Positions 32,209 to 40,345 of a stretch of DNA of 64,000 nt are shown piece by piece (within the stretch, counting starts at the first letter, position 1; the number at the start of each line of letters is the position of its first letter). Under the pieces are notes generated by a model that worked only from the letters and a program-made list of their open reading frames with translations, had not been told where the DNA came from and ran no database searches. The stretch is taken from positions 62,001-126,000 of the forward strand of contig NZ_SMFZ01000001.1 of the NCBI RefSeq assembly GCF_004339565.1, in the 5' to 3' direction. The DNA is from Pseudonocardia endophytica (lineage in GTDB: Bacteria > Actinomycetota > Actinomycetes > Mycobacteriales > Pseudonocardiaceae). Both the position numbers and the translations under genes were made by a program.

Positions 32209-33378
32209 GTGACCACGCCGACCGGACCGTCCGCCGTGCTGGCGAGCCTGCCACCGCCCCAGGAACCCGGAGACGCGGACTGGCCGGGCGTCGACGACCC
32301 GGACGCGCTCCGCGCCCTCGTCGCACGCTGGCTGGCGGGGTACGGGTCGGCGGGGACCCGCCGGACCTACGCCTACGCGCTCGGGCTCCCGGTGTCGTGG
32401 GCGGACGCCGTGACCGGTGCCGAGCCGGGCGACACCGGCGGTGCGCGCCCGCCAGCGGCGCCCCGCGGCCGTCTGCACCACCTGGCCTGGTTCCGCTGGT
32501 GCGCCGCCCGCGCGCTGGACCCGCGGAGGGCGACCGGGGCGCACGTGACCGCATGGCTGCACGCGCTGGACGCGGCGGGCGCCCGGCCGCGCACCAGGGC
32601 ACGGATGCTGTCCACGGTCGCCGCGCTGTACGCCGACCTCGTCGAGCAGGGCGCCGTCGCCGGCAACCCGGCCGCGCTCAACCGCTCCCGGCTCGGACTG
32701 TCCGGAGCGTCGCGCGAGCCGTCTCCGACGATCCGGCTCACGGCCGCGCAGGTCAGGGCGCTCGTCGACGCGGCGGCGACGCTGCCGGACCGCACCCGGC
32801 ACGCGGAGCTCTATCGCCGGCGCGCGGTGGCCGTCGTCGCGCTGCTGACGCTCGGGCTGCGTGTCTCCGAGGTCACCACCCTCGACCGCGACGACGTCGT
32901 GGTCACCGGTGGCGAGCGCGTCCTGCGGGTTCTCGGCAAGGGCGGCAGGCGCCGCGAGGTCTACCTGCCGGCCCCGGCGGCCGCGGCCGTCGACGCGTAC
33001 CTGGCGCACCGGAGCCCGGACACCCGACCGATCCACCGTGGACGGTCCGGGCCCGGGGAGCCGCTGATCACCCGCCGGGACGGCACCCGCTGCACCCGGT
33101 TCGGGCTCTACGCGCTGCTGCGCCGCGTGGCCGCGCACGCCGGCCCGGAGCTCGACGGTGTCGCGGACCGGGTGCACCCGCACGCACTGCGACACGCCTA
33201 CGTGACGATCGCGCTGGAACACGACGCGCGACTGCAGCACGTGCAGGCCGACGTCGGGCACGCGAGCGTCGCGACCACCCAGCACTACGACCGCGGCCTG
33301 CGACGACGCGCGGCCAGCGCCGCGGACGTCGTGTCGGAGGCGATCCACGGTACGGACGCGCTACCCCGACGCGAGTGA
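32209..33378 (+). CDS. tyrosine recombinase/integrase
   Basis: The 389-residue protein has a SAM-like DNA-binding N-terminal core domain (TRRTYAYALGLPVSWADAVT ... WLHALDAAG) and a complete catalytic domain: Arg218 (GLRVSEVTTL), Lys244 (LGKGGRRRE), His325 and Arg328 (HPHALRHAY), His351 (GHASVATTQHY) and nucleophile Tyr360. All active-site residues are present. It is not paired with an excisionase, a phage gene or a tRNA in this window, so it may be a XerC/D-like or domesticated integrase. GTG start at 32209. Confidence 0.88.
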   Translation: MTTPTGPSAVLASLPPPQEPGDADWPGVDDPDALRALVARWLAGYGSAGTRRTYAYALGLPVSWADAVTGAEPGDTGGARPPAAPRGRLHHLAWFRWCAARALDPRRATGAHVTAWLHALDAAGARPRTRARMLSTVAALYADLVEQGAVAGNPAALNRSRLGLSGASREPSPTIRLTAAQVRALVDAAATLPDRTRHAELYRRRAVAVVALLTLGLRVSEVTTLDRDDVVVTGGERVLRVLGKGGRRREVYLPAPAAAAVDAYLAHRSPDTRPIHRGRSGPGEPLITRRDGTRCTRFGLYALLRRVAAHAGPELDGVADRVHPHALRHAYVTIALEHDARLQHVQADVGHASVATTQHYDRGLRRRAASAADVVSEAIHGTDALPRRE

Positions 33379-33538
33379 CACGACGCCGATCCCGTGCACG
33401 CCGCCGGACGGCTCCGAGGCGGCGGCCGCCGCGTGCCCGGTGGTCCACACGTCCGGCGACCGGGTCACGCGGATCGAGGGGTACCTGGACACGGCGCAGC
33501 TCGCGCCGATCCTGGCGGTGCTCGGCCGAGGGGACGCG
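33377..33538 (+). pseudogene. possible remnant of a SnoaL/NTF2-like protein C-terminus
   Basis: In the frame through 33440 the sequence reads VVHTSGDRVTRIEGYLDTAQ followed by LAPILAVLGRGD, resembling the last beta strand and helix of SnoaL/NTF2-like proteins (pattern GDRVTRIEGYLDTAxLA). No matching N-terminal part precedes it, because the integrase stop is directly upstream. The frame then runs into the antisense of the GH16 gene. The call rests on a short pattern and could be chance. Confidence 0.3.
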
Positions 33539-34327
33539 CTACGGCCGCCGGGTCGCCGGCACCGGGTACATCCGGATCCAGTCCACCTGCTCCTCGGCCG
33601 GGCGCATGGGCGTCCCGGTCGGGGGGAACATGTCCAGCTGTGCCCCGCCGTTGCTGCTGTCCTCGTCGGAGATCACCACGTTCAGGCGGCAGCGCTGGAT
33701 CCCGTCGACGAACCAGGTCACCGAGTCCGGCTCCCAGTCCACGGCGTAGTTGTGCCACGCCGTCGTGTCCACCGGGAACTGGCAGCCGGTCTGGGTGCCG
33801 TCGTGGTGGGCGTTGATCTCGACGACCTTCGCCCCGACGTCGCGCTCGGCGTAGTCGATCTCGGACCGGGTGTAGTCGGCGGAGACCGGGAACAGCAGCG
33901 GCACGGCGTGATAGTCCTTGCCGCCTCCCGCCTGCGTCGGGAACGCGCGTTCCCGCACCTCGACGCGGCCGTACCGGAACCCGCCGTGCGCCGACGACAG
34001 CCCGCCGGTGACGCCGTCGGCGGTCCCGGTGACGGTCAGGTGCCCGTCGCCCTCCGTGGTCTGGGACCCGCAGCGTTGCCCGTGGCCCGAGTAGCCGGAC
34101 GAGCACCCGTCGGGCAGGCCGGGCTGGGTCCCGAACTTCTGCCACTTGCCGAGGTCGACGGTGTCGCCGTCGAACTCGTCGGTGTCGACGGGGTCGGGTG
34201 TCCCCCAGTTGTTGCGGACCGCCGCCTGGGTCAGGTCCGGCGGGCCGGGCGGAGGGACCGGGGTGCTCGTCGCACAGCCCGTGAGCACGAGGACCGCGGC
34301 GATCAGGACCAGCGTCGCGCGCCTCAC
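33539..34327 (-). CDS. GH16-family glycoside hydrolase lipoprotein
   Basis: The 262-residue protein begins with a lipoprotein signal, lipobox LTGC with Cys18. The catalytic GH16 motif is SEIDYAERD: Glu156 nucleophile, Asp158, Glu161 acid/base. Supporting GH16 elements are EFDGDTVDLGKWQ near the start, YGRVEVRERAFP, and TTAWHNYAVDWEPDSVTWFV. It probably cleaves a beta-glucan or galactan at the cell surface. GTG 34327 overlaps the araC stop (GTGA), linking it to that regulator. Confidence 0.88.
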   Translation of the reverse strand: MRRATLVLIAAVLVLTGCATSTPVPPPGPPDLTQAAVRNNWGTPDPVDTDEFDGDTVDLGKWQKFGTQPGLPDGCSSGYSGHGQRCGSQTTEGDGHLTVTGTADGVTGGLSSAHGGFRYGRVEVRERAFPTQAGGGKDYHAVPLLFPVSADYTRSEIDYAERDVGAKVVEINAHHDGTQTGCQFPVDTTAWHNYAVDWEPDSVTWFVDGIQRCRLNVVISDEDSSNGGAQLDMFPPTGTPMRPAEEQVDWIRMYPVPATRRP

Positions 34328-35199
34328 CGGCCCGCCCCCGGTCGCTGCTGTCGCGCGTACGCCTCCGGTGTCTCCCCGATCGCGGCGTGGAACTCGCGGA
34401 CCAGGTGCGCCTGGTCCGAGAAGCCGAGCTCGCCCGCGACGTCCGCCCAGTTCACGACCTCGCCGCCGCGGACCCGCTCGGCCGCGTCCAGCAGGCGGTA
34501 GCGGCGCAGCATCCACGTCGGGGACACGCCCGCGTACTCGCGGAACAGGCGCTGCAGCGTGCGTGTCCCGACGCCGGCCGCGTCGGCGAGCTGCTCGACC
34601 CGGCGCAGTCCGCGGTCGGTCTCGGCGATCCGGGCGACGGCGGCGACCTCGTGTGCCGCCTCGACGCGGCCCGCGGGCGCCCGGTGCAGCACGGACGTGA
34701 GCGCGTCCGCCAGCGCGGCCACCCGGGCCGTGTCGTCGTGGGGCGCGGTCACGGCGTCGATCAACGCGGGACCCTCCAGACCGAGCGTGTCCTCGGGGCG
34801 CAGCACGCGGTCCGTGCAGTCCTGCGCCGGGAACGTCAGGAACGCGCCGAGCCCGCCGGGCCACGTCGTCGCGGCGATCGTCCAGCCGCGGCGGCGCAGC
34901 ACCCGTCGGAACAGGTCGCGGGTGACGCCGTACAACCGTGCTTCGACGGCGTCGGGGTCGGCCTCGGTGCTGCCGATCGACAGGTTCGCGCCGGGATGGC
35001 TGAGCACGTCCTGGGTGTGCTCGACACCGGACGGCAGCGCCCAGCGCAGCACCCAGAACTGCCGGACGAGCCCGGTCAGCGGCTCCGGCGCCGGGAACTT
35101 GTGCAGGCCCGCGACCTCCGCGAAGCGTGACGGCGAGACGATCCCGCGGCTGTCGCGCTCGACCGGTAGCGGGTCGCGGGCCGGGCCGGATCGCGTCAC
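34324..35199 (-). CDS. AraC-family regulator (DUF6597-type N-terminus)
   Basis: The 291-residue protein has an N-terminal sensor part (EPLTGLVRQFWVLRWALPSG, HPGANLSIG, YGVTRDLFRRVL) and a C-terminal double helix-turn-helix: RRVEQLADAAGVGTRTLQRL, then WADVAGELGFSDQAHLVREF. The pattern resembles AraC proteins with a DUF6597 sensor. It is coupled to the GH16 lipoprotein and may control it. GTG 35199 is chosen; the frame extends upstream to 35307 without a better start. Confidence 0.87.
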   Translation of the reverse strand: MTRSGPARDPLPVERDSRGIVSPSRFAEVAGLHKFPAPEPLTGLVRQFWVLRWALPSGVEHTQDVLSHPGANLSIGSTEADPDAVEARLYGVTRDLFRRVLRRRGWTIAATTWPGGLGAFLTFPAQDCTDRVLRPEDTLGLEGPALIDAVTAPHDDTARVAALADALTSVLHRAPAGRVEAAHEVAAVARIAETDRGLRRVEQLADAAGVGTRTLQRLFREYAGVSPTWMLRRYRLLDAAERVRGGEVVNWADVAGELGFSDQAHLVREFHAAIGETPEAYARQQRPGAGR

Positions 35200-35230
35200 G
35201 GCGCCAGCGTAGGGCCGCGGCGCCGACGGA

Positions 35231-35249
35231 CGATCAGCCGTACTGATCG
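35231..35249. promoter_or_regulatory. CGATCAG-N5-CTGATCG inverted repeat upstream of araC
   Basis: Seven-base perfect arms around CCGTA lie 32-50 bases before the araC start and downstream of the ferrochelatase stop. It suits an autoregulatory operator; the short stem makes a terminator less likely. No other feature is seen between 35200 and 35313. Confidence 0.4.
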
Positions 35250-35313
35250 GCAGTCGTGGAGTACACGGTTCGCGCACCGAACGTCCCGCTCCACAGCTGG
35301 TGACCACCGGTCG

Positions 35314-36399
35314 TCAGCGGTCGGGCCGACGGGCCGGGACGCAGCAGTCCGTCGCGCACGGCGCCCCGTTCGCGGTGCACCCGGCCATCGGCTGCGTGCC
35401 GAGCCGGCGCGCAGGCCGTCCCTCGGTGTGCTCCTCCACGAGCTCGATCACCATGTCCGCGAACCGCGGGTCCGGACCGGCCGTCGACGCCCTGGCCAGC
35501 GCCATGCCGAGCTCCCCTGCCCGTTCGGACGCCTCGTTGTCCAGGTCCCATACGACCTCGACGTGGTCCGAGACGAACCCGACCGGCACCACGACGACGG
35601 CGTCGACACCCTTGGCGTGCAACGTGTCCAGATGATCGACGATGTCCGGCTCCAGCCACGGCACCTGCGGCGGGCCGGAGCGGGACTGCCACACGACGTC
35701 GAACTCGTCGGTGTTGACGCTCGTTCGGCCCGCGCTCCTCTCGGCGGCCAGCTCGGCGGCGACGAGCGCGGCCGCCTCCCCCACCTGGCGCGAGTAGCGG
35801 TGCCCGCCCTCCTCGGGGCGGCCGGCGGAGGCGTCCGCCGAGGTCGGGATCGAGTGCGCGGTGAACACGAGCCGCGCGGAGTCCCGCTTGTCCTCGGGCA
35901 GGTCCTCGAGCGCGGCGCGGACGGCGTCGGCGTTGGCACGCACGAAGTCCGGGTGGTCGAAGAAGTGTCGCAGCTTGACCAGCTCCGGGGCGTCGTCGCC
36001 GGCCGCCTCCCTGGCCCGCGCGATGTCCTCGTGGTACTGGCGGCAGGCGGAGTAGCCGCCGTACGCGCTCGTCGCGAACACGAGCGCGCGTCGCACGCCC
36101 GCCTCGGCCATCTCGCGCACCGCGTCCTGGGCGAACGGGTACCAGTTGCGGTTGCCGAACCAGACCGGGAGCTCGGTGCGCGACGCGATCGCGGCGACCA
36201 GCTCCCGATTGCGGGCGTTGATCGGCGAGACACCGCCGAAGTGCCGGTAGTGCTCCTCGACGGCGTCCAGGCGCTCCGGCGGGACGCCGCGGCCGCGCGT
36301 CACGTTCTCCAGGAACGGGCGGACGTCTTCCGGGGCCTCCGGACCGCCGAACGACAGCAGGAGGATGGCGTCGTACGGATCGGAGTACTGATCGGGCAC
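35314..36399 (-). CDS. cpfC: coproporphyrin III ferrochelatase with C-terminal [2Fe-2S] cysteines
   Basis: The 361-residue protein has ferrochelatase motifs [41 protein letters not shown] (catalytic His), [12 protein letters not shown] and [19 protein letters not shown]. Cys119 (YSACRQY) and the tail Cys341, Cys348, Cys352, Cys353 match the four-cysteine cluster ligands of actinobacterial enzymes. It inserts iron into coproporphyrin III in the coproporphyrin-dependent heme route of Gram-positive bacteria. In M. tuberculosis it directly follows inhA; here two genes intervene. GTG start at 36399. Confidence 0.93.
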   Translation of the reverse strand: MPDQYSDPYDAILLLSFGGPEAPEDVRPFLENVTRGRGVPPERLDAVEEHYRHFGGVSPINARNRELVAAIASRTELPVWFGNRNWYPFAQDAVREMAEAGVRRALVFATSAYGGYSACRQYHEDIARAREAAGDDAPELVKLRHFFDHPDFVRANADAVRAALEDLPEDKRDSARLVFTAHSIPTSADASAGRPEEGGHRYSRQVGEAAALVAAELAAERSAGRTSVNTDEFDVVWQSRSGPPQVPWLEPDIVDHLDTLHAKGVDAVVVVPVGFVSDHVEVVWDLDNEASERAGELGMALARASTAGPDPRFADMVIELVEEHTEGRPARRLGTQPMAGCTANGAPCATDCCVPARRPDR

Positions 36400-36434
36400 G
36401 ACCCCGATTAGACACCGGTCCCGCCGGTGCCCGC

Positions 36435-36881
36435 CTACCAGGCGCCCGGCTCGAACTCGGCGGTCATCTCCCGCCAGGAGACCGGCTCGTCGCAGTGCGC
36501 GCAGGTCATCCGCGGTTCGGCGGCGTGCCCGCAGCCGCGGTGCACCAGCCGGACCGGCGGCACGTCGTTCTCGTACCGGTCGCCCCACGCCATCAGCGCG
36601 ACGAGCACCGGGTACAGGTCGGCCCCCTTGGGGGTGAGCGGGTACTCGTGGCGCGTCGGCTGCTCCTGGTACGGAACCCGGTCCAGGATCCCCTCGTCGA
36701 CGAGCACGCGGAGCCGGTCGTTGAGCACGCCGGAGCCGAGCCCGAGCTTGGCGCGGAAGTGGTCGTAGCGGCGCTCGCCGCGGAAGCACTCGCGCAGGAT
36801 CATCATCGTCCAGCGCTCGCCGATCACCGACCAGGTCCGGGCGACCGAGCAGTAGACGTCCTGCAGCTCGTCGTGCTTCAT
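36435..36881 (-). CDS. HxlR-family transcriptional regulator
   Basis: The 148-residue protein starts [20 protein letters not shown] and has the HxlR winged helix: [62 protein letters not shown]-terminal four-residue zinc-like set follows ([12 protein letters not shown]), common in this subfamily. ATG 36881 replaces an upstream in-frame codon at 36932, since the HxlR fold starts there. It is divergent from the tautomerase. Confidence 0.9.
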   Translation of the reverse strand: MKHDELQDVYCSVARTWSVIGERWTMMILRECFRGERRYDHFRAKLGLGSGVLNDRLRVLVDEGILDRVPYQEQPTRHEYPLTPKGADLYPVLVALMAWGDRYENDVPPVRLVHRGCGHAAEPRMTCAHCDEPVSWREMTAEFEPGAW

Positions 36882-36902
36882 GGCCCGAGTGTAGGACACT
36901 TT

Positions 36903-36968
36903 TCGAGTCCCACCAGGTTGCAGGCCTCCCATCGGCTCGTTACGGTCGCACTCGAATCGAGTCCCACC
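36903..36968. promoter_or_regulatory. paired TCGAGTCCCACC sites between hxlR and tautomerase
   Basis: TCGAGTCCCACC occurs at 36903-36914 and again, identical, at 36957-36968. The second copy is joined to an inverted half, ACTCGA-A-TCGAGT (36950-36962). Location between divergent genes makes these candidate HxlR operators. Confidence 0.55.
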
Positions 36969-36987
36969 CCTGAAGCGGAGGCCGACG

Positions 36988-37377
36988 ATGCCCTACTACC
37001 AGTTCACCGTCCCCACCGGCGGCGCGACGCTGGCGCACAAGCCGGAGATCGCGGCGGCGATGACGAAGGTGCACAGCGAGGTGACCGGCGCGCCCGCCGC
37101 GTACGTGCACTGCTCGTTCGTCGAGGTGCCGCCGGGCAGCCTGTTCTCCGCCGGTGAGCCCGTCGAGGGGCCGAAGATGGTCGGGCTGATCCGGGAGGGC
37201 AGGTCGGAACAGGTCCGCACGCAGCTGATCACCGAGATCGCCGACGCCTGGACCGAGATCACCGGGGACCGGAAGAAGGACATCGCGATCTTCATCCACG
37301 AGGTGCCCGGCGCGAACGTGATGGAGGACGGCGTGATCCTCCCGGACGCCAAGGACGACCCGGGCGCGATCCTCTGA
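36988..37377 (+). CDS. tautomerase-superfamily protein, cis-CaaD-like
   Basis: The 129-residue protein starts MPYYQF, giving the N-terminal catalytic proline after Met removal. HKPEIAAAMTKVHSEVTG, CSFVEVPPGSLFSAGEP and IREGRSEQVRTQLITEIADA match the fused-length cis-3-chloroacrylic acid dehalogenase-like group rather than 62-residue 4-OT. Activity could be tautomerase or hydratase; the substrate is unknown. It is divergent from HxlR, its likely regulator. Confidence 0.87.
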   Translation: MPYYQFTVPTGGATLAHKPEIAAAMTKVHSEVTGAPAAYVHCSFVEVPPGSLFSAGEPVEGPKMVGLIREGRSEQVRTQLITEIADAWTEITGDRKKDIAIFIHEVPGANVMEDGVILPDAKDDPGAIL

Positions 37378-37401
37378 CGCCTGCGCCCCACCCTCTCTCC
37401 G

Positions 37402-37450
37402 AACGAACGGCACCATCGGGCAATCTCATTGCCCGATGGTGCCGTTCGTT
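37402..37450. terminator. conserved dyad, bidirectional terminator (copy 2)
   Basis: Arms 37402-37423 and 37429-37450 pair perfectly for 22 bp around loop TCTCA. The sequence repeats that at 20060-20114 with an A-T for T-A swap in the stem. It lies between the convergent tautomerase and inhA genes. Confidence 0.85.
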
Positions 37451-37463
37451 GTGACGGGGGACG

Positions 37464-38240
37464 TCACACGCCGACCGCGTGCACCCCGCCGTCGGCCATC
37501 ACCATCGAGCCGGTCGTCGTCGGCATCCAGTCCGACAGCACGGCGCAGACCGTCTTCGCGACCGGCACCGGGTCGTTCATGTCCCAGCCCAGCGGGGCGC
37601 GCTCGTCCCAGACGCCCTCGAACCGGGCGAAGCCGGGGATCGACTTGGCCGCCATCGTCCGCACCGGGCCGGCCGCGACGAGGTTGACGCGGATCCCGTC
37701 CGGGCCGAGGTCGCGCGCCAGGTAGCGGGTCACCGACTCCAGGGCCGACTTCGCGACGCCCATCCAGTCGTAGGCGGGCCAGGCCTGGCGGTTGTCGAAG
37801 TCCATCCCGACGATCGAGCCGCCCGGCCCCATCAACGGCTTGCACGCCATCGCCAGCGACTTCAACGAGTACGCGCTGACCTGGATGGTCTGCGCGACGT
37901 CCTCCCACGTCGCGGACAGGAACGCGCCCTCGCCGAGCGCCCCGGCGGGCGCGAAGCCGATCGAGTGCAGGACGCCGTCGAGCTTCGGGTCGTCACCGAG
38001 GTGCTCGGAGACGCGGTCGGCGAGCGAGTCCAGCTGCTCGGAGTCCGACACGTCGAGCTCGACGACGGGTGCGGGCTCCGGCAGGCGCTGCGCGATCCGC
38101 TCCACGAGGCGCATCCGGCCGAAGCCGGTGAGCACGACCTGCGCGCCCTGCTCCTGGGCGATCTTGGCGGAGTGGAAGGCCAGCGACGCGTCGGTGATCA
38201 CACCGGTGATCAGCAGGCGCTTGCCGTCGAGCAGTCCCAT
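37464..38240 (-). CDS. inhA: NADH-dependent enoyl-ACP reductase InhA
   Basis: The 258-residue protein has [20 protein letters not shown] (NADH site), SIGFAP with Ser93, MDFDN with Phe148, and catalytic Tyr157 and Lys164 in YDWMGVAK; these align one residue short of M. tuberculosis Ser94, Phe149, Tyr158 and Lys165. It reduces enoyl-ACP in FAS-II elongation. The ATG at 38240 follows AAAGGA. It is 28 bases after fabG, the standard mabA-inhA operon. Confidence 0.95.
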   Translation of the reverse strand: MGLLDGKRLLITGVITDASLAFHSAKIAQEQGAQVVLTGFGRMRLVERIAQRLPEPAPVVELDVSDSEQLDSLADRVSEHLGDDPKLDGVLHSIGFAPAGALGEGAFLSATWEDVAQTIQVSAYSLKSLAMACKPLMGPGGSIVGMDFDNRQAWPAYDWMGVAKSALESVTRYLARDLGPDGIRVNLVAAGPVRTMAAKSIPGFARFEGVWDERAPLGWDMNDPVPVAKTVCAVLSDWMPTTTGSMVMADGGVHAVGV

Positions 38241-38268
38241 GGTGTCCTTTCGGGGTGCGAGCGAAGAG

Positions 38269-38979
38269 TTAGTGGCCCATGCCGAGGCCGCCGTCGACCG
38301 GGATGACCGCCCCGGTGACGTAGCCGGCGCCGGGCGACCCGAGCCACGTGACGACGGACGCGACCTCGGCGGCGTCCGCGAGCCGGGCGAGCGGGATCTG
38401 CCCGAGGATCTCCTGGCGGCGCTTGTCCCCCAGCTCGCGGGTCATGTCCGTGTCCACGAACCCGGGCGCGACGACGTTCGCCGTGATCCCCCGGCTGCCC
38501 AGCTCGCGCGCGACCGAACGGGCGAGGCCGACCAGCCCGGACTTCGACGCGGCGTAGTTCACCTGCCCCGCGGAGCCGGTCAGGCCGACGACCGACGAGA
38601 TGAAGATCATCCGGCCGCCCTTGGCCTTCAGCATGCCGCGCGACGCGCGCTTGGCGACGCGGTAGGCGGCCGTCAGGTTCGCGTCCAGCACGGAGGTGAA
38701 CGAGTCCTCGCCCATCCGCATCAGCAGGCCGTCGTCGGTGATGCCCGCGTTCGACACGAGCACCTCGACCGGCCCGTGCCGGTCCTCGACCTCGGTGAAC
38801 GCGGCGTCCACCGAGGCGGAGTCGGTCACGTCGCACTGCACGGGCAGGAGCGCGTCGCCGACCTCGTCCTTCCCGGAGCGGTACGTGACCGCCACCTGGT
38901 CGCCCTGCTCGGCGAACGCGTTCGCGATCGCGAGCCCGATCCCTCGGTTCCCACCGGTCACCAGCACACTGCGACTCAC
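38269..38979 (-). CDS. fabG: 3-oxoacyl-ACP reductase FabG (MabA-type)
   Basis: The 236-residue SDR has [24 protein letters not shown], Ser129 and YxxxK (Tyr142, Lys146) in GQVNYAASK, and the ending [20 protein letters not shown]. Adjacent to inhA it acts in the reduction step of fatty acid elongation. GTG start. A truncated SDR gene lies 40 bases upstream. Confidence 0.94.
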   Translation of the reverse strand: MSRSVLVTGGNRGIGLAIANAFAEQGDQVAVTYRSGKDEVGDALLPVQCDVTDSASVDAAFTEVEDRHGPVEVLVSNAGITDDGLLMRMGEDSFTSVLDANLTAAYRVAKRASRGMLKAKGGRMIFISSVVGLTGSAGQVNYAASKSGLVGLARSVARELGSRGITANVVAPGFVDTDMTRELGDKRRQEILGQIPLARLADAAEVASVVTWLGSPGAGYVTGAVIPVDGGLGMGH

Positions 38980-39019
38980 GGCGGAGAACCTAACGTACGG
39001 GCGGGATCCCCGACGGGCC

Positions 39020-39427
39020 TCACCAGCTCGTGAAGCCTCCCTCGGCGAGCAGGTCCATGCCGGTCAGGTACGCGGACGCGTCGCTGGCCAGGAAGATCGT
39101 CGGGCCGACCAGGTCGTCCGGGGTGCCGAGACGCCCCATCGGGGTCTGGTCGCGGAAGCCCTCGACCTTGGGCTTCCACTCCTCCCCGGCGATCATCGCG
39201 ACGGAGTCCGGGTCGGTCACGTCGGCCGGGATCGAGACGGCCCGGCGCCCGAGCTCCCGGACGCGCGCCACCGTCGTCGCGGATCCCTCGTCCTGGGCGG
39301 GCAGGTCCACGACGGACACGTCGGCCCCGTACTCCGCGAGACCGGCCGCGAGGCGCTGTCCGATCCCGCTGCCCCCGCCGGTGACCAGTACCGACCGCCC
39401 GTCGAGGCGGAACAGGTCCGCGCTCAC
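39020..39427 (-). CDS. internally deleted short-chain dehydrogenase (lacks catalytic core)
   Basis: The 135-residue product has an intact SDR start ([20 protein letters not shown], cofactor site) and an intact SDR end (PMGRLGTPDDLVGPTIFLAS, then YLTGMDLLAEGGF). Between residue about 76 (VTDPDSVA) and 77 (MIAGEEW) roughly 110 residues are missing, including the NAG motif, the active-site Ser and YxxxK. The frame is kept, so a protein could be made, but it cannot be a normal dehydrogenase. GTG 39427 overlaps the hydrolase stop (GTGA). Likely a recently degraded gene. Confidence 0.8.
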   Translation of the reverse strand: MSADLFRLDGRSVLVTGGGSGIGQRLAAGLAEYGADVSVVDLPAQDEGSATTVARVRELGRRAVSIPADVTDPDSVAMIAGEEWKPKVEGFRDQTPMGRLGTPDDLVGPTIFLASDASAYLTGMDLLAEGGFTSW

Positions 39428-40305
39428 CGGAAGTTCGACCGGACGCGGTCGATCACGACGTCCGGCTTCTCGACCATCATGTAGTGTCCGGCGTCCGGCA
39501 CGTACTCCATGGTGAAGTTCGTGTAGTACTTCGGGATGTGGCTCGAGACGTCCGGCGGGACGACCGTGTCGCCCATCCCCCACAGGAACGTGATCGGCAC
39601 GTCGGACAGCGTGTTGTCCAGCTGGTTGAACGGCGCGCTGGTCACCGACAGGTTCGCCCGGTACCAGTTGAACCCGCCGTGGACGTTGCCCGGCAGCATG
39701 AAGTGGTCCACGTAGATCTCGAACTCCTCCTCCGAGAGCAGCGGGGCCCGGTACGCCCAGTGGTCCAGGAAGTGCCGGAAGTACGTGGCACACGCCTCGC
39801 GGCTGGACGAGACCAGCTCGACGGCCATGTCGAGCTGCTGGAACTGCGAGTACCAGGACTCCGCGACGTGCGGCGCGTTCAGGTAGAACGGCCCGAACTC
39901 CGGCGTCATCGGGTCGAACGTCATCGCCTTGATCACCCGGTGCCGGTACTTGCGCACCAGCTTGTGCATCATCAGCGCGGCCCAGTCGTGACCGACCAGG
40001 AAGGCCTGCTCGATGCCGAGTGCCTCCAGCAGGGCGTCGATGTCGTCGATCGCCTGCTCCAGGGTGTAGAGCGAGGGATCGTTCAGGTCCGGCTTCTCGG
40101 AGAGCCCGTAGCCGCGGTGGTCCGGGACGATCACGTCGTAGCTCTCGGCCAGTGGGCCGATCACCTTGTGCCATTCCCACCAGAAGCCGGGCCAGCCGTG
40201 CATGAGCACCAGCGGCGGGCCGGACCCCTCACGGACGTAGTGCAGCGTCACCCCCGGGATCTGCTGCTCGTGGTGCGTGAAGTCCTCCGGTCGCCGGATA
40301 CTCAT
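39424..40305 (-). CDS. alpha/beta hydrolase, epoxide hydrolase-like
   Basis: The 293-residue protein has the HGWPGFWWEWHKVI oxyanion motif, the nucleophile elbow VGHDWAA with Asp (epoxide hydrolase/haloalkane dehalogenase type, not Ser), YGLSEKP, a cap domain, an acidic residue in WGMGDTVVPP and His in PDAGHYMM. An Asp nucleophile with HGWP favours epoxide hydrolase. ATG 40305 has GGGAG four bases upstream. Coupled to the deleted SDR downstream, suggesting a former two-enzyme unit. Confidence 0.86.
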   Translation of the reverse strand: MSIRRPEDFTHHEQQIPGVTLHYVREGSGPPLVLMHGWPGFWWEWHKVIGPLAESYDVIVPDHRGYGLSEKPDLNDPSLYTLEQAIDDIDALLEALGIEQAFLVGHDWAALMMHKLVRKYRHRVIKAMTFDPMTPEFGPFYLNAPHVAESWYSQFQQLDMAVELVSSSREACATYFRHFLDHWAYRAPLLSEEEFEIYVDHFMLPGNVHGGFNWYRANLSVTSAPFNQLDNTLSDVPITFLWGMGDTVVPPDVSSHIPKYYTNFTMEYVPDAGHYMMVEKPDVVIDRVRSNFR

Positions 40306-40345
40306 CGCTCTCCCTTGAGCGTGGATCAGTGTGGCCGGCGTCACA

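Noticed and set aside
33440-34501. 353-codon plus-strand ORF after the integrase
   Set aside because: Beyond its first ~35 codons it is the antisense of the GH16 lipoprotein; only the short start may be a remnant.
35240-36395. GTACTGATCGG present at both ends of the ferrochelatase gene
   Set aside because: An 11-base match without other flanking similarity is compatible with chance and lies in coding sequence at one end.
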